Source: Ureibacillus manganicus DSM 26584
GTDB lineage: Bacteria; Bacillota; Bacilli; Bacillales_A; Planococcaceae
Length of the DNA: 64,000 bases
NCBI RefSeq assembly: GCF_000772945.1
Contig: NZ_JPVN01000008.1
Span: 62,001-126,000, forward strand
Direction of reading: 5' to 3'
Shown: positions 44,222-52,359 of the stretch, piece after piece
How the letters are laid out: every line of letters begins with the position of its first letter
Position numbering within the stretch: the stretch's first letter is position 1
Notes under the pieces: generated by a model
Seen by the model: the letters and a program-made list of their open reading frames with translations, nothing else
Databases searched by the model: none
Told to the model about the DNA's origin: nothing
Translations under genes and position numbers: made by a program

Positions 44222-44683
44222 ATGAAAAAATTATTAACTCTATTAATTTTAGGTTTAGTAAGTTTCGTATTGTTCTCTTGTAATCAGACTGATGTGGCTA
44301 ACCCCAATAAGGATTTGTATATCGGTCACATAAACATTGTGGAAGATACACTTATTTTGGATGAGGTTGAATGGATAACAGATGAAAACCAAGATCGAAT
44401 AACAGAGTTAGGATTGTCTCAATCTGACATGCCTAATGGATATTATATAAATAATCCAAGTACAGACACAGTATCTTTTAAAATAGCTGAAGATACTGAA
44501 TACAATTTTGTGGTATTACAATCTCTTTCATTTTATAAAGAAGGAGAAGATAGAAATTACAGTACAACAAAAAAGGAAGAATTCATGGAATTCCTGAACA
44601 ACGTGTATTCGGATAAGGTTGTATTCTGGGTTGAAGTAAAAGACGGTTTTGTAGTAAGTATTAAAGAGCAGTTTACGAATTAA
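44222..44683 (+). CDS. lipoprotein of unknown function
   Basis: 153 aa, GGGGGAT RBS, lipobox VLFSC (Cys20). The mature part (HINIVEDTLILDEVEWITDE ... LGLSQSDMPNGYYI) matches a type of Bacillus lipoprotein that I have seen only as hypothetical. Terminator follows. Confidence 0.7.
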   Translation: MKKLLTLLILGLVSFVLFSCNQTDVANPNKDLYIGHINIVEDTLILDEVEWITDENQDRITELGLSQSDMPNGYYINNPSTDTVSFKIAEDTEYNFVVLQSLSFYKEGEDRNYSTTKKEEFMEFLNNVYSDKVVFWVEVKDGFVVSIKEQFTN

Positions 44684-44740
44684 CACACAAATGCTTATAT
44701 GTTGTGTACATTAAAGGCAACAAGGTAGGGAAAAAAGAAA

Positions 44741-44782
44741 AAAGCATGAACTATTCCATAAGTGAATAGTTATGCTTTTTTT
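44741..44782 (+). terminator. intrinsic terminator
   Basis: AAAGCATGAACTATTC pairs with GAATAGTTATGCTTT (one mismatch), then T7. Confidence 0.9.
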
Positions 44783-44986
44783 GTTGAAATGATAAAGTTA
44801 TTTGTGTTTTGTGATTCAAAAGAGAGCGAATTAGATAGTTTCGGCTGTCCTTTAATATGGTCAACTTCTCAAATAATAGAGGATAATTTACTTTTTAGAA
44901 ATTTTAGTGACTAAAAAGATATTTATATGCCATTTGACCATCTGTTAATTTTTTCCGATAACTGCTGTGGTGGATTTTTTGACTAG

Positions 44987-45043
44987 CTAGGTTGAGTCTT
45001 TCTCCACCAATAAAATTGCATAACGTCTAATCATATAAATCAT
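44987..45043 (-). CDS. 18-codon ORF at the end of the YrzI-type locus
   Basis: Reads MIYMIRRYAILLVEKDST with GGTGGG seven bases before the ATG. It starts 41 bases downstream of the YrzI-like stop, in the same transcript. In B. subtilis the yrzI operon also carries several tiny ORFs. Weakly supported on its own. Confidence 0.35.
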   Translation of the reverse strand: MIYMIRRYAILLVEKDST

Positions 45044-45083
45044 CTCAATTCCCACCTTTCAAATTTTTTTAACAAAATTAATT

Positions 45084-45218
45084 TTAACGCATATAATTTT
45101 CTACTTTTCTTCGGCTATCTTCAAAGATTTTTTGCGCATTTTCATTTTGAAGTGCTTTCTCAAGAGAAACCTCACGTTTTTTAATAGTAATCGTGAGAGA
45201 AAAAATGTTTAATACCAT
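45084..45218 (-). CDS. YrzI-family small protein
   Basis: 44 aa with an almost perfect anti-SD match (AAGGAGGTGAT) seven bases upstream. MVLNIFSLTITIKKREVSLE is the YrzI pattern (MxLNIxxxTxTIKKxxxS), followed by an acidic-basic helix ending KVENYMR. In B. subtilis the yrzI polycistronic RNA contains several short ORFs and is cut by the ribosome-linked RNase Rae1. The exact role of the peptide is unsettled. Confidence 0.75.
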   Translation of the reverse strand: MVLNIFSLTITIKKREVSLEKALQNENAQKIFEDSRRKVENYMR

Positions 45219-45258
45219 GTCTTATCACCTCCTTAAATTACCCTGAGAAATGGAAAAA

Positions 45259-45289
45259 ACCGCAGGGGGACTCCCCTGCGGTAAAAAAA
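45259..45289 (-). terminator. GC-rich hairpin 1 between the short ORFs
   Basis: ACCGCAGGGG / CCCCTGCGGT, four-base loop, flanked by A6 and A7, so it has T-runs on both strands. On the minus strand it lies between the 27-codon ORF and the YrzI-like gene and should act as terminator or attenuator. Confidence 0.85.
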
Positions 45290-45300
45290 GACACAAAAAT

Positions 45301-45328
45301 ACCGCAGGGGCACACATCTCCCTGCGGT
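45301..45328 (-). other. GC-rich hairpin 2, near copy of hairpin 1
   Basis: ACCGCAGGG / CCCTGCGGT with a ten-base loop; shares its stem sequence with hairpin 1, 19 bases away, so left and right arms of the two could also pair with each other. Confidence 0.8.
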
Positions 45329-45359
45329 ATGGGTATGCTTAATTAATTACAAAAAAATC

Positions 45360-45443
45360 TTAAGCGATCCATTCCGATCTAGTCGAATGTGTGATTTTCA
45401 TTTTTGATGAAGTTGTATCTACTAATTTAACGATAACGATCAT
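45360..45443 (-). CDS. 27-codon leader-type ORF
   Basis: Reads MIVIVKLVDTTSSKMKITHS and ends EWIA, with AAGGAGG nine bases before its ATG (a three-codon ATG AAA TGA frame overlaps the start). First ORF after the promoter at 45483-45511 and upstream of two strong hairpins, so its translation could govern readthrough into the YrzI-like gene. No homologue recognised. Confidence 0.5.
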   Translation of the reverse strand: MIVIVKLVDTTSSKMKITHSTRSEWIA

Positions 45444-45482
45444 TTCATTCGACCTCCTTAAGAATTTTTTATTTACTTTGTA

Positions 45483-45511
45483 ATTATATCCATTTTCAAG
45501 CTGTTTGTAAA
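45483..45511 (-). promoter_or_regulatory. sigma-A promoter of the YrzI-type locus
   Basis: On the minus strand TTTACA (45511-45506), 17-base spacer, TATAAT (45488-45483). Confidence 0.8.
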
Positions 45512-45716
45512 CATTTTTTACCAACTTTTCTGAATTATGCTAATGGCTAGGAAAATTCTTTGCTGTTTTACAATATTAGATACCTGATTATATTATTACT
45601 AAGAGCCTTTTATGATAACAAAATTTGTGAAACCAGATATTTTTTATTGTCATAAGAAAACAAGCCCTTGAATCCACTTAACAGGACTCGAGTCTATTAA
45701 CTTTTAATGGATAGCT

Positions 45717-46145
45717 TTATTTACTCATTTCATTCAATTCTTTATATAAAACATATTTCAAAGCAGAAATTTCATCTTCAGAAAGTTTACCTTCAATTTC
45801 GGATAGTATTTCTTCCTCACTAATTGAACCGTTTTGCGCTTGTTCCTGAATTTCAAGTATACGATTAACGCCCACTTTTGATATTATCACCCGTGTCGCA
45901 TCTTCCTTCGTTTGGAAGGGAAGCGTATCTGGGTTTGTCGTTGCTGCCTCTTTTACTATTTCTTGAACCTTCGGATCGTTCTCTATATAGGATTTTATTT
46001 CTTCTAGAGTTTCGTTATCTAAAGAAGTTTTCATTGTTTCGATTATTTTTTCGGAAGCAATATTTGTCCCGAAATGCCACACAGCATAGCCAGCTGCTCC
46101 AACTAAAACAAGAATTATTGCGGTAATTGTTAAGAACTTTTTCAT
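45717..46145 (-). CDS. membrane-anchored acidic helical protein, unknown
   Basis: 142 aa. N-terminal helix (FLTITAIILVLVGAAGYAV), then a Glu-rich helical exterior domain (LEEIKSYIENDPKVQEIVKE...). Similar in style to Bacillus small anchored proteins related to forespore or stress, but I cannot assign it. Divergent from the nuclease gene. Confidence 0.65.
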   Translation of the reverse strand: MKKFLTITAIILVLVGAAGYAVWHFGTNIASEKIIETMKTSLDNETLEEIKSYIENDPKVQEIVKEAATTNPDTLPFQTKEDATRVIISKVGVNRILEIQEQAQNGSISEEEILSEIEGKLSEDEISALKYVLYKELNEMSK

Positions 46146-46331
46146 CGACTCACTCCTGACATTTTGAATTTAGCACAACTTCTCGAAATTACAAAGAAAA
46201 GATCTTTTTCCCTACTAATTTGAAGTTAAACTTGAAATGTACTATTATCAATATGTTAATAGTGTTAATCTATTATAACATGCGAGATTTTCAATTTGAA
46301 CATCATGAAACTATTATAGGAGAGTCCTAAG

Positions 46332-47288
46332 ATGAAAAAGAAAATAAATTATTTAATGTTACTTTTAACGATCATCTTTATGGTTGGTTGCACCGACGTA
46401 GAAGATGTATCCAATACAGATGTAGAAACTGAACCACAAGAAGTAAACGCAGTTGAAACAAATGAAACTAGCGATGTAGAAGAAACGATTCCTACAGTTG
46501 ATGATGAACCAGTAGTAGAGGAAACACCAGCTCAACCAAATAATGAACTGTTCGCAGGATACAAGCTTATTGAAGTTGATGGTGGTGATTTGTCAGGATA
46601 TCGTGAAGCTAACGTTGTTGTTAATATTGGTTTTGGGGACCGTGAATATTGGGCATTTACGAATGAATACGGGCAACTAGTGCGTGTTGTTGCAGACAAA
46701 ATCATTCTACAAGATGACCGTAACGAACCTGTATTATCGACTGGCAGATACTACTCTGATGAGGCAAAGGTTCCTGGTGTTGAAAGTCCCGATTTAGATG
46801 AAGGACACGTCATAGCTGATTCTCTTGGGGGAGTATCAAATGCTTATAATATTACTCCACAAGAAAGTACACTAAACCGCCATGGTGATCAAGCTTATAT
46901 GGAAGATGCGATTCGTAAAGCTGGTGGAGCCACAAATTTTGAAGCAATTATCACATATCCGAATACGAAAACACAGATTCCTTCAAGTTATAAATATACC
47001 TATACTATAAAAGGTAACAAAATCGTTGATACATTTGACAATGTGAACCCTGATAAAGTTAACGAATCACTCGGCTTAACAGGCAGTAAGCCATCCAATT
47101 CAACTAATACAAACAAAAATACAAATACAAATACAAACCATGATATTTCTACTGTTGATACAAACGGAAATGGTCAAGTGACGATTAAAGAAGCTAAAGA
47201 AGCTGGTTACAGTATGCCAATAACGAGTGATCATTGGTTATACCCTTATATGGATGATCGTGATGGGGACGGTATGGTAGGAGAGTAA
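46332..47288 (+). CDS. secreted DNA/RNA non-specific endonuclease lipoprotein with Excalibur domain
   Basis: 318 aa. Lipobox FMVGC (Cys20), an acidic Thr/Glu/Pro-rich linker (21-70), then an Endonuclease_NS_2-type domain (about 85-240) with catalytic DEGHVIADSLGG (His159) and NITPQESTLNRHGD. An Asn/Thr linker leads to a C-terminal calcium-binding Excalibur-like module, VDTNGNGQVTIKEAKEAGYS to DDRDGDGMVGE. Acts outside the cell, anchored to the membrane, for nucleic acid scavenging or defence. Full length, good RBS (AGGAGAG). Confidence 0.9.
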   Translation: MKKKINYLMLLLTIIFMVGCTDVEDVSNTDVETEPQEVNAVETNETSDVEETIPTVDDEPVVEETPAQPNNELFAGYKLIEVDGGDLSGYREANVVVNIGFGDREYWAFTNEYGQLVRVVADKIILQDDRNEPVLSTGRYYSDEAKVPGVESPDLDEGHVIADSLGGVSNAYNITPQESTLNRHGDQAYMEDAIRKAGGATNFEAIITYPNTKTQIPSSYKYTYTIKGNKIVDTFDNVNPDKVNESLGLTGSKPSNSTNTNKNTNTNTNHDISTVDTNGNGQVTIKEAKEAGYSMPITSDHWLYPYMDDRDGDGMVGE

Positions 47289-47351
47289 TGCTTTAGAATT
47301 TTGATGCATAATAAATGAACGATTTCCGCTTTGGCGATGTTGTGAATTAAT

Positions 47352-47670
47352 GAAGACCTTTTGCGCGGAGAAATCAATTGCAAAAGGTCCTCATAAGACC
47401 GATGAAGACCTTTTGCGCGGAGAAATCCAGTAGAAAAGGTCTTCATAAGGCGGATGAAGACCTTTTGCGCGGAGAAATCCAGTAGAAAAGGTCTTCATAA
47501 GGCGGATGAAGACCATTTGTGCAAGGAAATCCAGTAGAAAAGGTCTTCATAAGGCAGATGAAGACCATTTGTGCAAGGAAATCGATTGGAAAAGGTCCTC
47601 ATAAAACCGATGAAGACTTTTTGAGCAAAAGAACCTTCTAGAAAAGGTCGTCATACCGATGAAACCTCCA
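47352..47670. repeat. 52-bp tandem hairpin array B (about 7 units)
   Basis: Left arms begin at 47352, 47404, 47456, 47508, 47560, 47612 (52-bp steps) and 47660 (48). The best unit pairs GAAGACCTTTT with AAAAGGTCTTC, 11 bp around a 19-base loop, with an 11-base spacer. Units 47508 and 47560 have GAAGACCATTT and GTGCAAGG instead of GCGCGGAG. Sequence unlike array A, but period and one-hairpin-per-unit design are the same. Directly downstream of the nuclease gene. Confidence 0.95.
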
Positions 47671-47693
47671 ATAAATTTAGCGAAATATTGTAC

Positions 47694-47755
47694 TAAAGTA
47701 ACGAGGGCTATTCTTCAAAAGGAGAATAGTCTTTTCTTATGGAATTAATAAAGAT
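47694..47755 (+). repeat. dispersed terminator element, copy 21 (left part)
   Basis: AAAGTAACGAGGGC..., arms GGCTATTCTTC / AGGAGAATAGTC, TTTTCTT; no right end. Confidence 0.75.
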
Positions 47756-47931
47756 ACCTATAATCAAATATGGCATTATGCATTATTGACCCGTACAGAT
47801 TCGGGCTATTGACAGAAAAACGCTCAGAGGATTAGGAGAATTGTGGATAATAGGAGTGTATGCAATTTATTTTCTGTTCGAAAGAAACTTTAGTAATACG
47901 AAACATAGAGTAAATAAAGTAAGGAATAGAA

Positions 47932-48213
47932 TTGAGGAAACTCGTGCAATCGATTAAAGCTTTTTTTATTCATTTTTTAAGTGAACCATGGTGGTTTAAG
48001 TTATTAATCACCACCACTTTATTAATTTCAATTTTCTTTAGTAGCTTCATCTTCGAAACCCAACCATATTTACAAAGCTTGGCAAAGTTAGCTGCTGCCG
48101 TTTTCTTTTGTGCATATGGATATAAGTTTAGAAGAAGCAGAAAACACCTTAGAATATTTTCTTTCTTAGCTCTACTCTGCATTGTTCTAGCTATAGTAGA
48201 ACTGTCGTGGTAA
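47932..48213 (+). CDS. two- to three-TM membrane protein
   Basis: 93 aa, TTG start behind AAGGAAT. Helices about residues 22-41, 48-63 and 72-88; basic RRSRKHLR turn. Unknown family. Confidence 0.6.
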   Translation: MRKLVQSIKAFFIHFLSEPWWFKLLITTTLLISIFFSSFIFETQPYLQSLAKLAAAVFFCAYGYKFRRSRKHLRIFSFLALLCIVLAIVELSW

Positions 48214-48257
48214 CACAAGGTTCTTCATTCTTACTTTGAACCGAGGAGGTATGAAAG

Positions 48258-49217
48258 ATAAAAGCAGCCATTTATAAATCCTATGGACCCCCAGAAGTCC
48301 TAGAGATAACAGATGTCGAAAGGCCAACCATCAAAGATGACGATAGAGTATTGATTCGAGTGCATAATGCTTCGGTCAATCAATATGACAATCTGTATCG
48401 AAAGGGATATTTCCCTACAAGGTTAGGGAATGGTCTTACAAAACCAAAATCGCTAATTCTGGGAATTGATGTTGCAGGTACCGTTGAAGCGGTAGGCAAA
48501 AATGTAAACAAATTCAAGGTTGGAGATCGTGTTTTTGGGAGTTGTGTTGGGTCACATGCCGAATTTGTCTGTCCTCGGCAGAGTGTTTTAAGTATAATGC
48601 CTAGGAACGCAACTTTTGAAGAAGCAGCTGCGATACCATGTGCTGCTCAAACAGCGCTACAAGCTCTACGGAATGTAGCACAGATTAAACAAGGCCAAAA
48701 AGTGTTAATCTATGGTGCTTCAGGTGGTGTTGGTCACTTTGCTGTTCAGCTTGCAAAATACTTTGGGGCTGAAGTAACAGCAGTTTGTAGTACATCGAAT
48801 CTTCAGTGGGTTAAAGACCTCGGAGCACACTACGTGATCGATTATACAAAGGAAGATTTCACGGATAACGGAAATAAATATGATATCATTTTCGATGCAG
48901 TAGCTAAGAGGACCTTTTTTAATTGTAGGCGTTCACTAACTGAAAAAGGTGTGTATATTACAGAAAATCCAATTACCCCCATATACCACCCATTGCAGTT
49001 AATGATAAGTCCTTTATTTGGTAGCAAAAGAGCAAAGAACCATCTTGCAATACCTAATGAAAAGGATTTGGATTTCCTACGAGTGCTTATAGAGGAAGAA
49101 AAAATAAAACCCGTTATTGAGAAGTGCTATCCATTTGATCAGATTATTCAGGCTCACAGACATATTGAAAGCGGACGCACAAAGGGGAAAATTGTCTTGA
49201 AAATTAATATGGAGTGA
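48258..49217 (+). CDS. MDR/zinc-type NAD(P)-dependent oxidoreductase, apparent ATA start
   Basis: Coding similarity begins with (I)KAAIYKSYGPPEVLEITDV, the usual MDR/quinone-oxidoreductase opening, where M is encoded by ATA at 48258 although a perfect GAGGAGG sits eight bases upstream. The upstream ATG (48251) is out of frame and gives only eight codons. The first in-frame normal start is TTG at 48351, losing 31 residues. Nucleotide fold VLIYGASGGVGHFAVQLAKY (about 150-170) and catalytic domain are otherwise intact (319 aa). No structural zinc cysteines, so the quinone-reductase branch. Either a start-loss mutation or AUA initiation. Confidence 0.85.
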   Translation: MKAAIYKSYGPPEVLEITDVERPTIKDDDRVLIRVHNASVNQYDNLYRKGYFPTRLGNGLTKPKSLILGIDVAGTVEAVGKNVNKFKVGDRVFGSCVGSHAEFVCPRQSVLSIMPRNATFEEAAAIPCAAQTALQALRNVAQIKQGQKVLIYGASGGVGHFAVQLAKYFGAEVTAVCSTSNLQWVKDLGAHYVIDYTKEDFTDNGNKYDIIFDAVAKRTFFNCRRSLTEKGVYITENPITPIYHPLQLMISPLFGSKRAKNHLAIPNEKDLDFLRVLIEEEKIKPVIEKCYPFDQIIQAHRHIESGRTKGKIVLKINME

Positions 49218-49239
49218 TTGCACCTCCTCCATATGGCAT

Positions 49240-49297
49240 ATTGAATTAGCGCGGGCATTGATCCAAAAAGGGATTAATGCCTTTTTTCGTTGCAGTA
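49240..49297 (+). repeat. dispersed terminator element, copy 22 (left part)
   Basis: TTGAATTAGCGCGG, arms GGCATTGATCC / GGGATTAATGCC, T6; ends the oxidoreductase unit. Confidence 0.8.
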
Positions 49298-49326
49298 ATA
49301 GTTATAAATTAAGCTGATCTTTTATA

Positions 49327-49383
49327 TTTAACTAAATGGTTGAATATAAAAACTAATTCTGATATATTTAACCACATGGTTAA
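49327..49383 (+). promoter_or_regulatory. paired ArsR-type operators
   Basis: Two related dyads: TTTAACTAAATGGTTGAA (49327-49344) and TTAACC-N4-GGTTAA (49368-49383), centres 40 bp apart. The second covers the ATG at 49376. Typical placement for autorepression by an ArsR protein. Confidence 0.6.
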
Positions 49384-49717
49384 CCATTATGAAGATAATT
49401 TAAATGATATTTTTCATGCTTTAGCTGATTCGACAAGAAGAGAAATGGTTCAGATGATGGCGGAAAGAGAAAGGACGGTTTCTGAATTAGCAGAGCCTTT
49501 TGATATGTCCCTTGCTGGGATTTCAAAGCATCTTAAGGTTCTTGAGAGAGCAAATTTAGTGGAAAGGAGTATCAATGGAAGAACTCACATCTGTCGACTA
49601 AATACTGAATCGTTATCTCAAGCTACTAAGTGGCTTCAATTTTATGAGCGATTTTGGAACAATCGTTTTGATCTTTTGGAAAGCGAGCTAATGAAAGCTA
49701 AGAAGAATGAAAATTAA
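49376..49717 (+). CDS. ArsR-family winged-helix regulator
   Basis: 113 aa from the ATG at 49376 (a TTG at 49340 is possible; neither has an evident RBS). HALADSTRREMVQMMAERER, LSELAEPFDMSLAGISKHL-type recognition helix and LERANLVERSINGR wing are standard ArsR. No metal-binding CxC. It overlaps nothing but lies 19 bp before an SRPBCC gene, a very common ArsR-AHSA1 pair in which the regulator represses the operon. Confidence 0.88.
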   Translation: MVNHYEDNLNDIFHALADSTRREMVQMMAERERTVSELAEPFDMSLAGISKHLKVLERANLVERSINGRTHICRLNTESLSQATKWLQFYERFWNNRFDLLESELMKAKKNEN

Positions 49718-49736
49718 ATATCCCAAGGAGAATTTT

Positions 49737-50234
49737 ATGACTAACATTTCAACGACAACTTTAACAATGAAAAGAGAATTTGGTGTACAACCTGAACGTG
49801 TTTTTGATGCATGGTTGAACCCATTAATGATGAAAAAGTGGTTTTTCACATTAGAAGGTACGAACAAGGTCGCACAGAATGATCCTAGAGTTGGTGGCAC
49901 TTGGGAGATTGTAGACCACCGAGGGGGAACAGATTATCAAGCAGTAGGTGAGTATCTTGAAATCGCCCCTCCAAACAAATTAGTTTTCACTTTTAAAATG
50001 CCTCAATTTAGTGAATTACAAGATATCATCACGGTTGAATTAAAAGAAACTTCTACAGGTTGTGAAATGACTTTTACCCAGCTCATTCACGTTGCAGAAG
50101 AAGATAATTGGACAGAAGCGGATCTTGAAAAAGCTCTCGGAGAATATCGCGATGGTTCTGAACATGGTTGGAACTTAATGTTCATGGGACTGAAGGAATT
50201 AGCCGAAACTGGATCTATTAGCTACAAAGGTTAA
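49737..50234 (+). CDS. SRPBCC (AHSA1-type) protein
   Basis: 165 aa, ATG at 49737 behind AAGGAG. START-like lipid or ligand-binding fold: VQPERVFDAWLNPLMMKKWF and GGTWEIVDHRGG..., then WNLMFMGLKELAE helix at the C-terminus. Ligand unknown. Partner of the preceding ArsR gene. Confidence 0.85.
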   Translation: MTNISTTTLTMKREFGVQPERVFDAWLNPLMMKKWFFTLEGTNKVAQNDPRVGGTWEIVDHRGGTDYQAVGEYLEIAPPNKLVFTFKMPQFSELQDIITVELKETSTGCEMTFTQLIHVAEEDNWTEADLEKALGEYRDGSEHGWNLMFMGLKELAETGSISYKG

Positions 50235-50284
50235 TTGCCTGAATAAGACATTATTAAAATCAATTAATGAAAGGTGGACATACA

Positions 50285-50683
50285 ATGTCAAAAGTAACAC
50301 CATTTTTAATGTTCCAAGAAGGAAATGCAGAAGAAGCGATGAATTTTTATACTTCATTAATAGAGGATTCAGAAATTAAAAGTATCATTCGCTATGGAGC
50401 AAATCAGGGTGGCGAAGAAGGGACTGTGATGAAAGCAGTCTTTTCATTAAAAGGGCAGGAATTTATGTGTATCGATAGTAATATAAAACATGAATTTACG
50501 TTCACACCATCGTTTTCAATCTTTATCACTTGCGATACAGAAAAGGAAATAGACCATCTTTATGAAAAGTTAAGCGAAGGTGGAGGCGCACTAATGCCAA
50601 TTGGCGATTATGGTTTTAGTCAAAAGTTTGGCTGGCTTGTTGACCGTTTCGGCGTATCTTGGCAACTTGATTTACCTAAGTGA
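50285..50683 (+). CDS. VOC-family protein (PhnB/YdhR glyoxalase-like)
   Basis: 132 aa from the ATG at 50285 (AAAGGTGG upstream). PFLMFQEGNAEEAMNFYTSL opening, GQEFMCIDSN, and C-terminal GFSQKFGWLVDRFGVSWQLD identify the 3-demethylubiquinone methyltransferase-like/PhnB branch of the VOC fold. Third gene of the ArsR unit. Reaction unknown. Confidence 0.87.
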   Translation: MSKVTPFLMFQEGNAEEAMNFYTSLIEDSEIKSIIRYGANQGGEEGTVMKAVFSLKGQEFMCIDSNIKHEFTFTPSFSIFITCDTEKEIDHLYEKLSEGGGALMPIGDYGFSQKFGWLVDRFGVSWQLDLPK

Positions 50684-50726
50684 TAAATAAATACCATTAG
50701 CAGTTTAAATTAAGACATCTCTTTTA

Positions 50727-50806
50727 GAACAAGACCATTAATCCAGAAGAAGGATTAATGGCCTTTTTTATTGAACTTATTTTACGAACGAGGAAGATTA
50801 GCAGAC
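50727..50806 (+). repeat. dispersed terminator element, copy 23
   Basis: Arms GACCATTAATCC / GGATTAATGGCC, T6; right end ACGAACGAGGAAGATTAGC. Confidence 0.8.
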
Positions 50807-50866
50807 TAAAACTTGTATAAATTGAGATGAGTCTATTGTAGAAAAAACAAGATTAGGAGGTTGGTA

Positions 50867-51181
50867 ATGATACTATTCATAATGGCAAGTAGATTTATTT
50901 GCGAAATATTAGCTCTAATCATTTTCGGAATGTGGGGCTTTTTGCAAGGGAAAATTGTTGGAGCCATTGGAGCGCCATTAGTGGTAGCTGTTATTTGGGC
51001 CATGTTTGGTTCCCCAAACGCACCTTATAAACTTCAAGGTTTTTATGGTTCAATTTTAGAGTTATTCATATTTTTAGTAGCAAGCTATATCCTATATAGT
51101 CTGGGACATACGTACTTAAGCTTAATCTATTGCATTATAGCTTTTGGAATATCGATACTTATTCATTTTATGGATATATAG
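50867..51181 (+). CDS. YrdB-like (DUF2568) membrane protein
   Basis: 104 aa; ATG at 50867 six bases after AGGAGG (a TTG at 50861 abuts the RBS). Four helices; the GMWGF...GAIGAPLVVAVIWAMFGSPNAPYKL signature is typical of YrdB/DUF2568. Function unknown. Confidence 0.8.
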   Translation: MILFIMASRFICEILALIIFGMWGFLQGKIVGAIGAPLVVAVIWAMFGSPNAPYKLQGFYGSILELFIFLVASYILYSLGHTYLSLIYCIIAFGISILIHFMDI

Positions 51182-51248
51182 TTTAAAAGTGAATCGTTGA
51201 TGAAGGAACTTTAATTTTTACTGTTAATTAATAGCAGGAGGGATTTCA

Positions 51249-51713
51249 TTGGAAGAAAAATTAAGGTTTAGACTAGCGACTGAAAAAGATTTAGAGCAGA
51301 TTGTCTCATTGCTTGCAGATGATCTGTTGGGAAGTCAACGTGAGCGTTATGAGATTCCACTTCCTACAAGTTACATAAAAGCATTTGAGGCGATTACCGC
51401 CGACCCTAATAATGAGTTAGTAGTCGCTGATAACGGCAATGAAGAAGTAATTGGTGTCCTTCAAATTACGTTTACACCTTATCTCACACATCAAGGTGGA
51501 TGGAGAGCCACAATCGAAGGAGTGAGAACATCCAATTCGGTGAGAGGAAAAGGTGTAGGATCGGAACTCATAAAATTTGCCATTCAGCGTGCAAAAGAAC
51601 GTGGTTGTCATTTGGTTCAACTAACAACGGATAAACAACGACAAGATGCTTTAAGGTTTTATGAGCGATTAGGATTTCAAGCAACACATGAAGGGATGAA
51701 ACTGAAGCTTTAA
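51249..51713 (+). CDS. GNAT-family N-acetyltransferase
   Basis: 154 aa, TTG start behind AGGAGGG. RGKGVGSELIKFAIQRAKER is the acetyl-CoA loop (about residues 98-117); FYERLGFQATHEGMKL the C-terminal end. The GGWRATIEGVRT segment places it in a widespread GNAT group with unknown acceptor. It lies 28 bp before a PaiB-like gene. In B. subtilis a GNAT (PaiA) also precedes PaiB, but this sequence does not look like PaiA. Confidence 0.87.
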   Translation: MEEKLRFRLATEKDLEQIVSLLADDLLGSQRERYEIPLPTSYIKAFEAITADPNNELVVADNGNEEVIGVLQITFTPYLTHQGGWRATIEGVRTSNSVRGKGVGSELIKFAIQRAKERGCHLVQLTTDKQRQDALRFYERLGFQATHEGMKLKL

Positions 51714-51741
51714 GTATTCAACACGTGGAGGGAATGCCATT

Positions 51742-52359
51742 ATGTTTATACCAAAATATTTTCAAGTGAAAAATATGGATGAAGTCATAGAATTTATGAA
51801 AGACAATTCCTTTGCAACGATCGTTACAACAAGAAAAGGGAAGCCGATTGCGACACATCTCCCATTACAGCTTCAAAAAGAGGGAGAGGATTATTTCATT
51901 ACTGGACATGTAGCCTATGGGAATCCCCAATGGAGAACATTTGAAGCGAATGAAAGTGTTCTTGTTATTTATCAAGGACCACATGCGTATATATCTTCTT
52001 CATGGTATGGCCATGAAAATGTACCAACATGGAATTATCAGGCAGTACATGTATATGGACAGGCAACTATTTTAAGTGAAGAAGAGTTAAAACGAGATCT
52101 AACGAAGTTGTTGGAAAAGTACGAAAGCAATCGTGAAAATCCAATCTTGTGGGATAAAGTATCTCCCGAATTATTAGAACGAGAGCTAAAAGGAATTGTA
52201 GGATTTAAAATAAAGGTGGAAGAAATTCAAGCTGCATATAAACTAAGTCAAAATCGAAATGAAGAAGATTATCACAATATCATTGAAAAATTACAAGAAG
52301 AAGATCATCCAAATTCAGTGCAAATGGCTGAAGTGATGAAAAAGAACATAATTCGATAA
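51742..52359 (+). CDS. paiB: PaiB-like FMN-binding transcriptional repressor-type protein
   Basis: 205 aa. MFIPKYFQVKNMDEVIEFMK opening and HVAYGNPQWRTF...VIYQGPHAYISSSWY (FMN-binding split barrel) are diagnostic of PaiB (B. subtilis repressor-type protein of protease and sporulation genes). RBS GTGGAGGG. Operon with the upstream GNAT. Confidence 0.87.
   Translation: MFIPKYFQVKNMDEVIEFMKDNSFATIVTTRKGKPIATHLPLQLQKEGEDYFITGHVAYGNPQWRTFEANESVLVIYQGPHAYISSSWYGHENVPTWNYQAVHVYGQATILSEEELKRDLTKLLEKYESNRENPILWDKVSPELLERELKGIVGFKIKVEEIQAAYKLSQNRNEEDYHNIIEKLQEEDHPNSVQMAEVMKKNIIR

Noticed and set aside
47352-47670. CRISPR array or coding repeat
   Set aside because: No variable spacers, no RBS, and stop codons in the frames across it.
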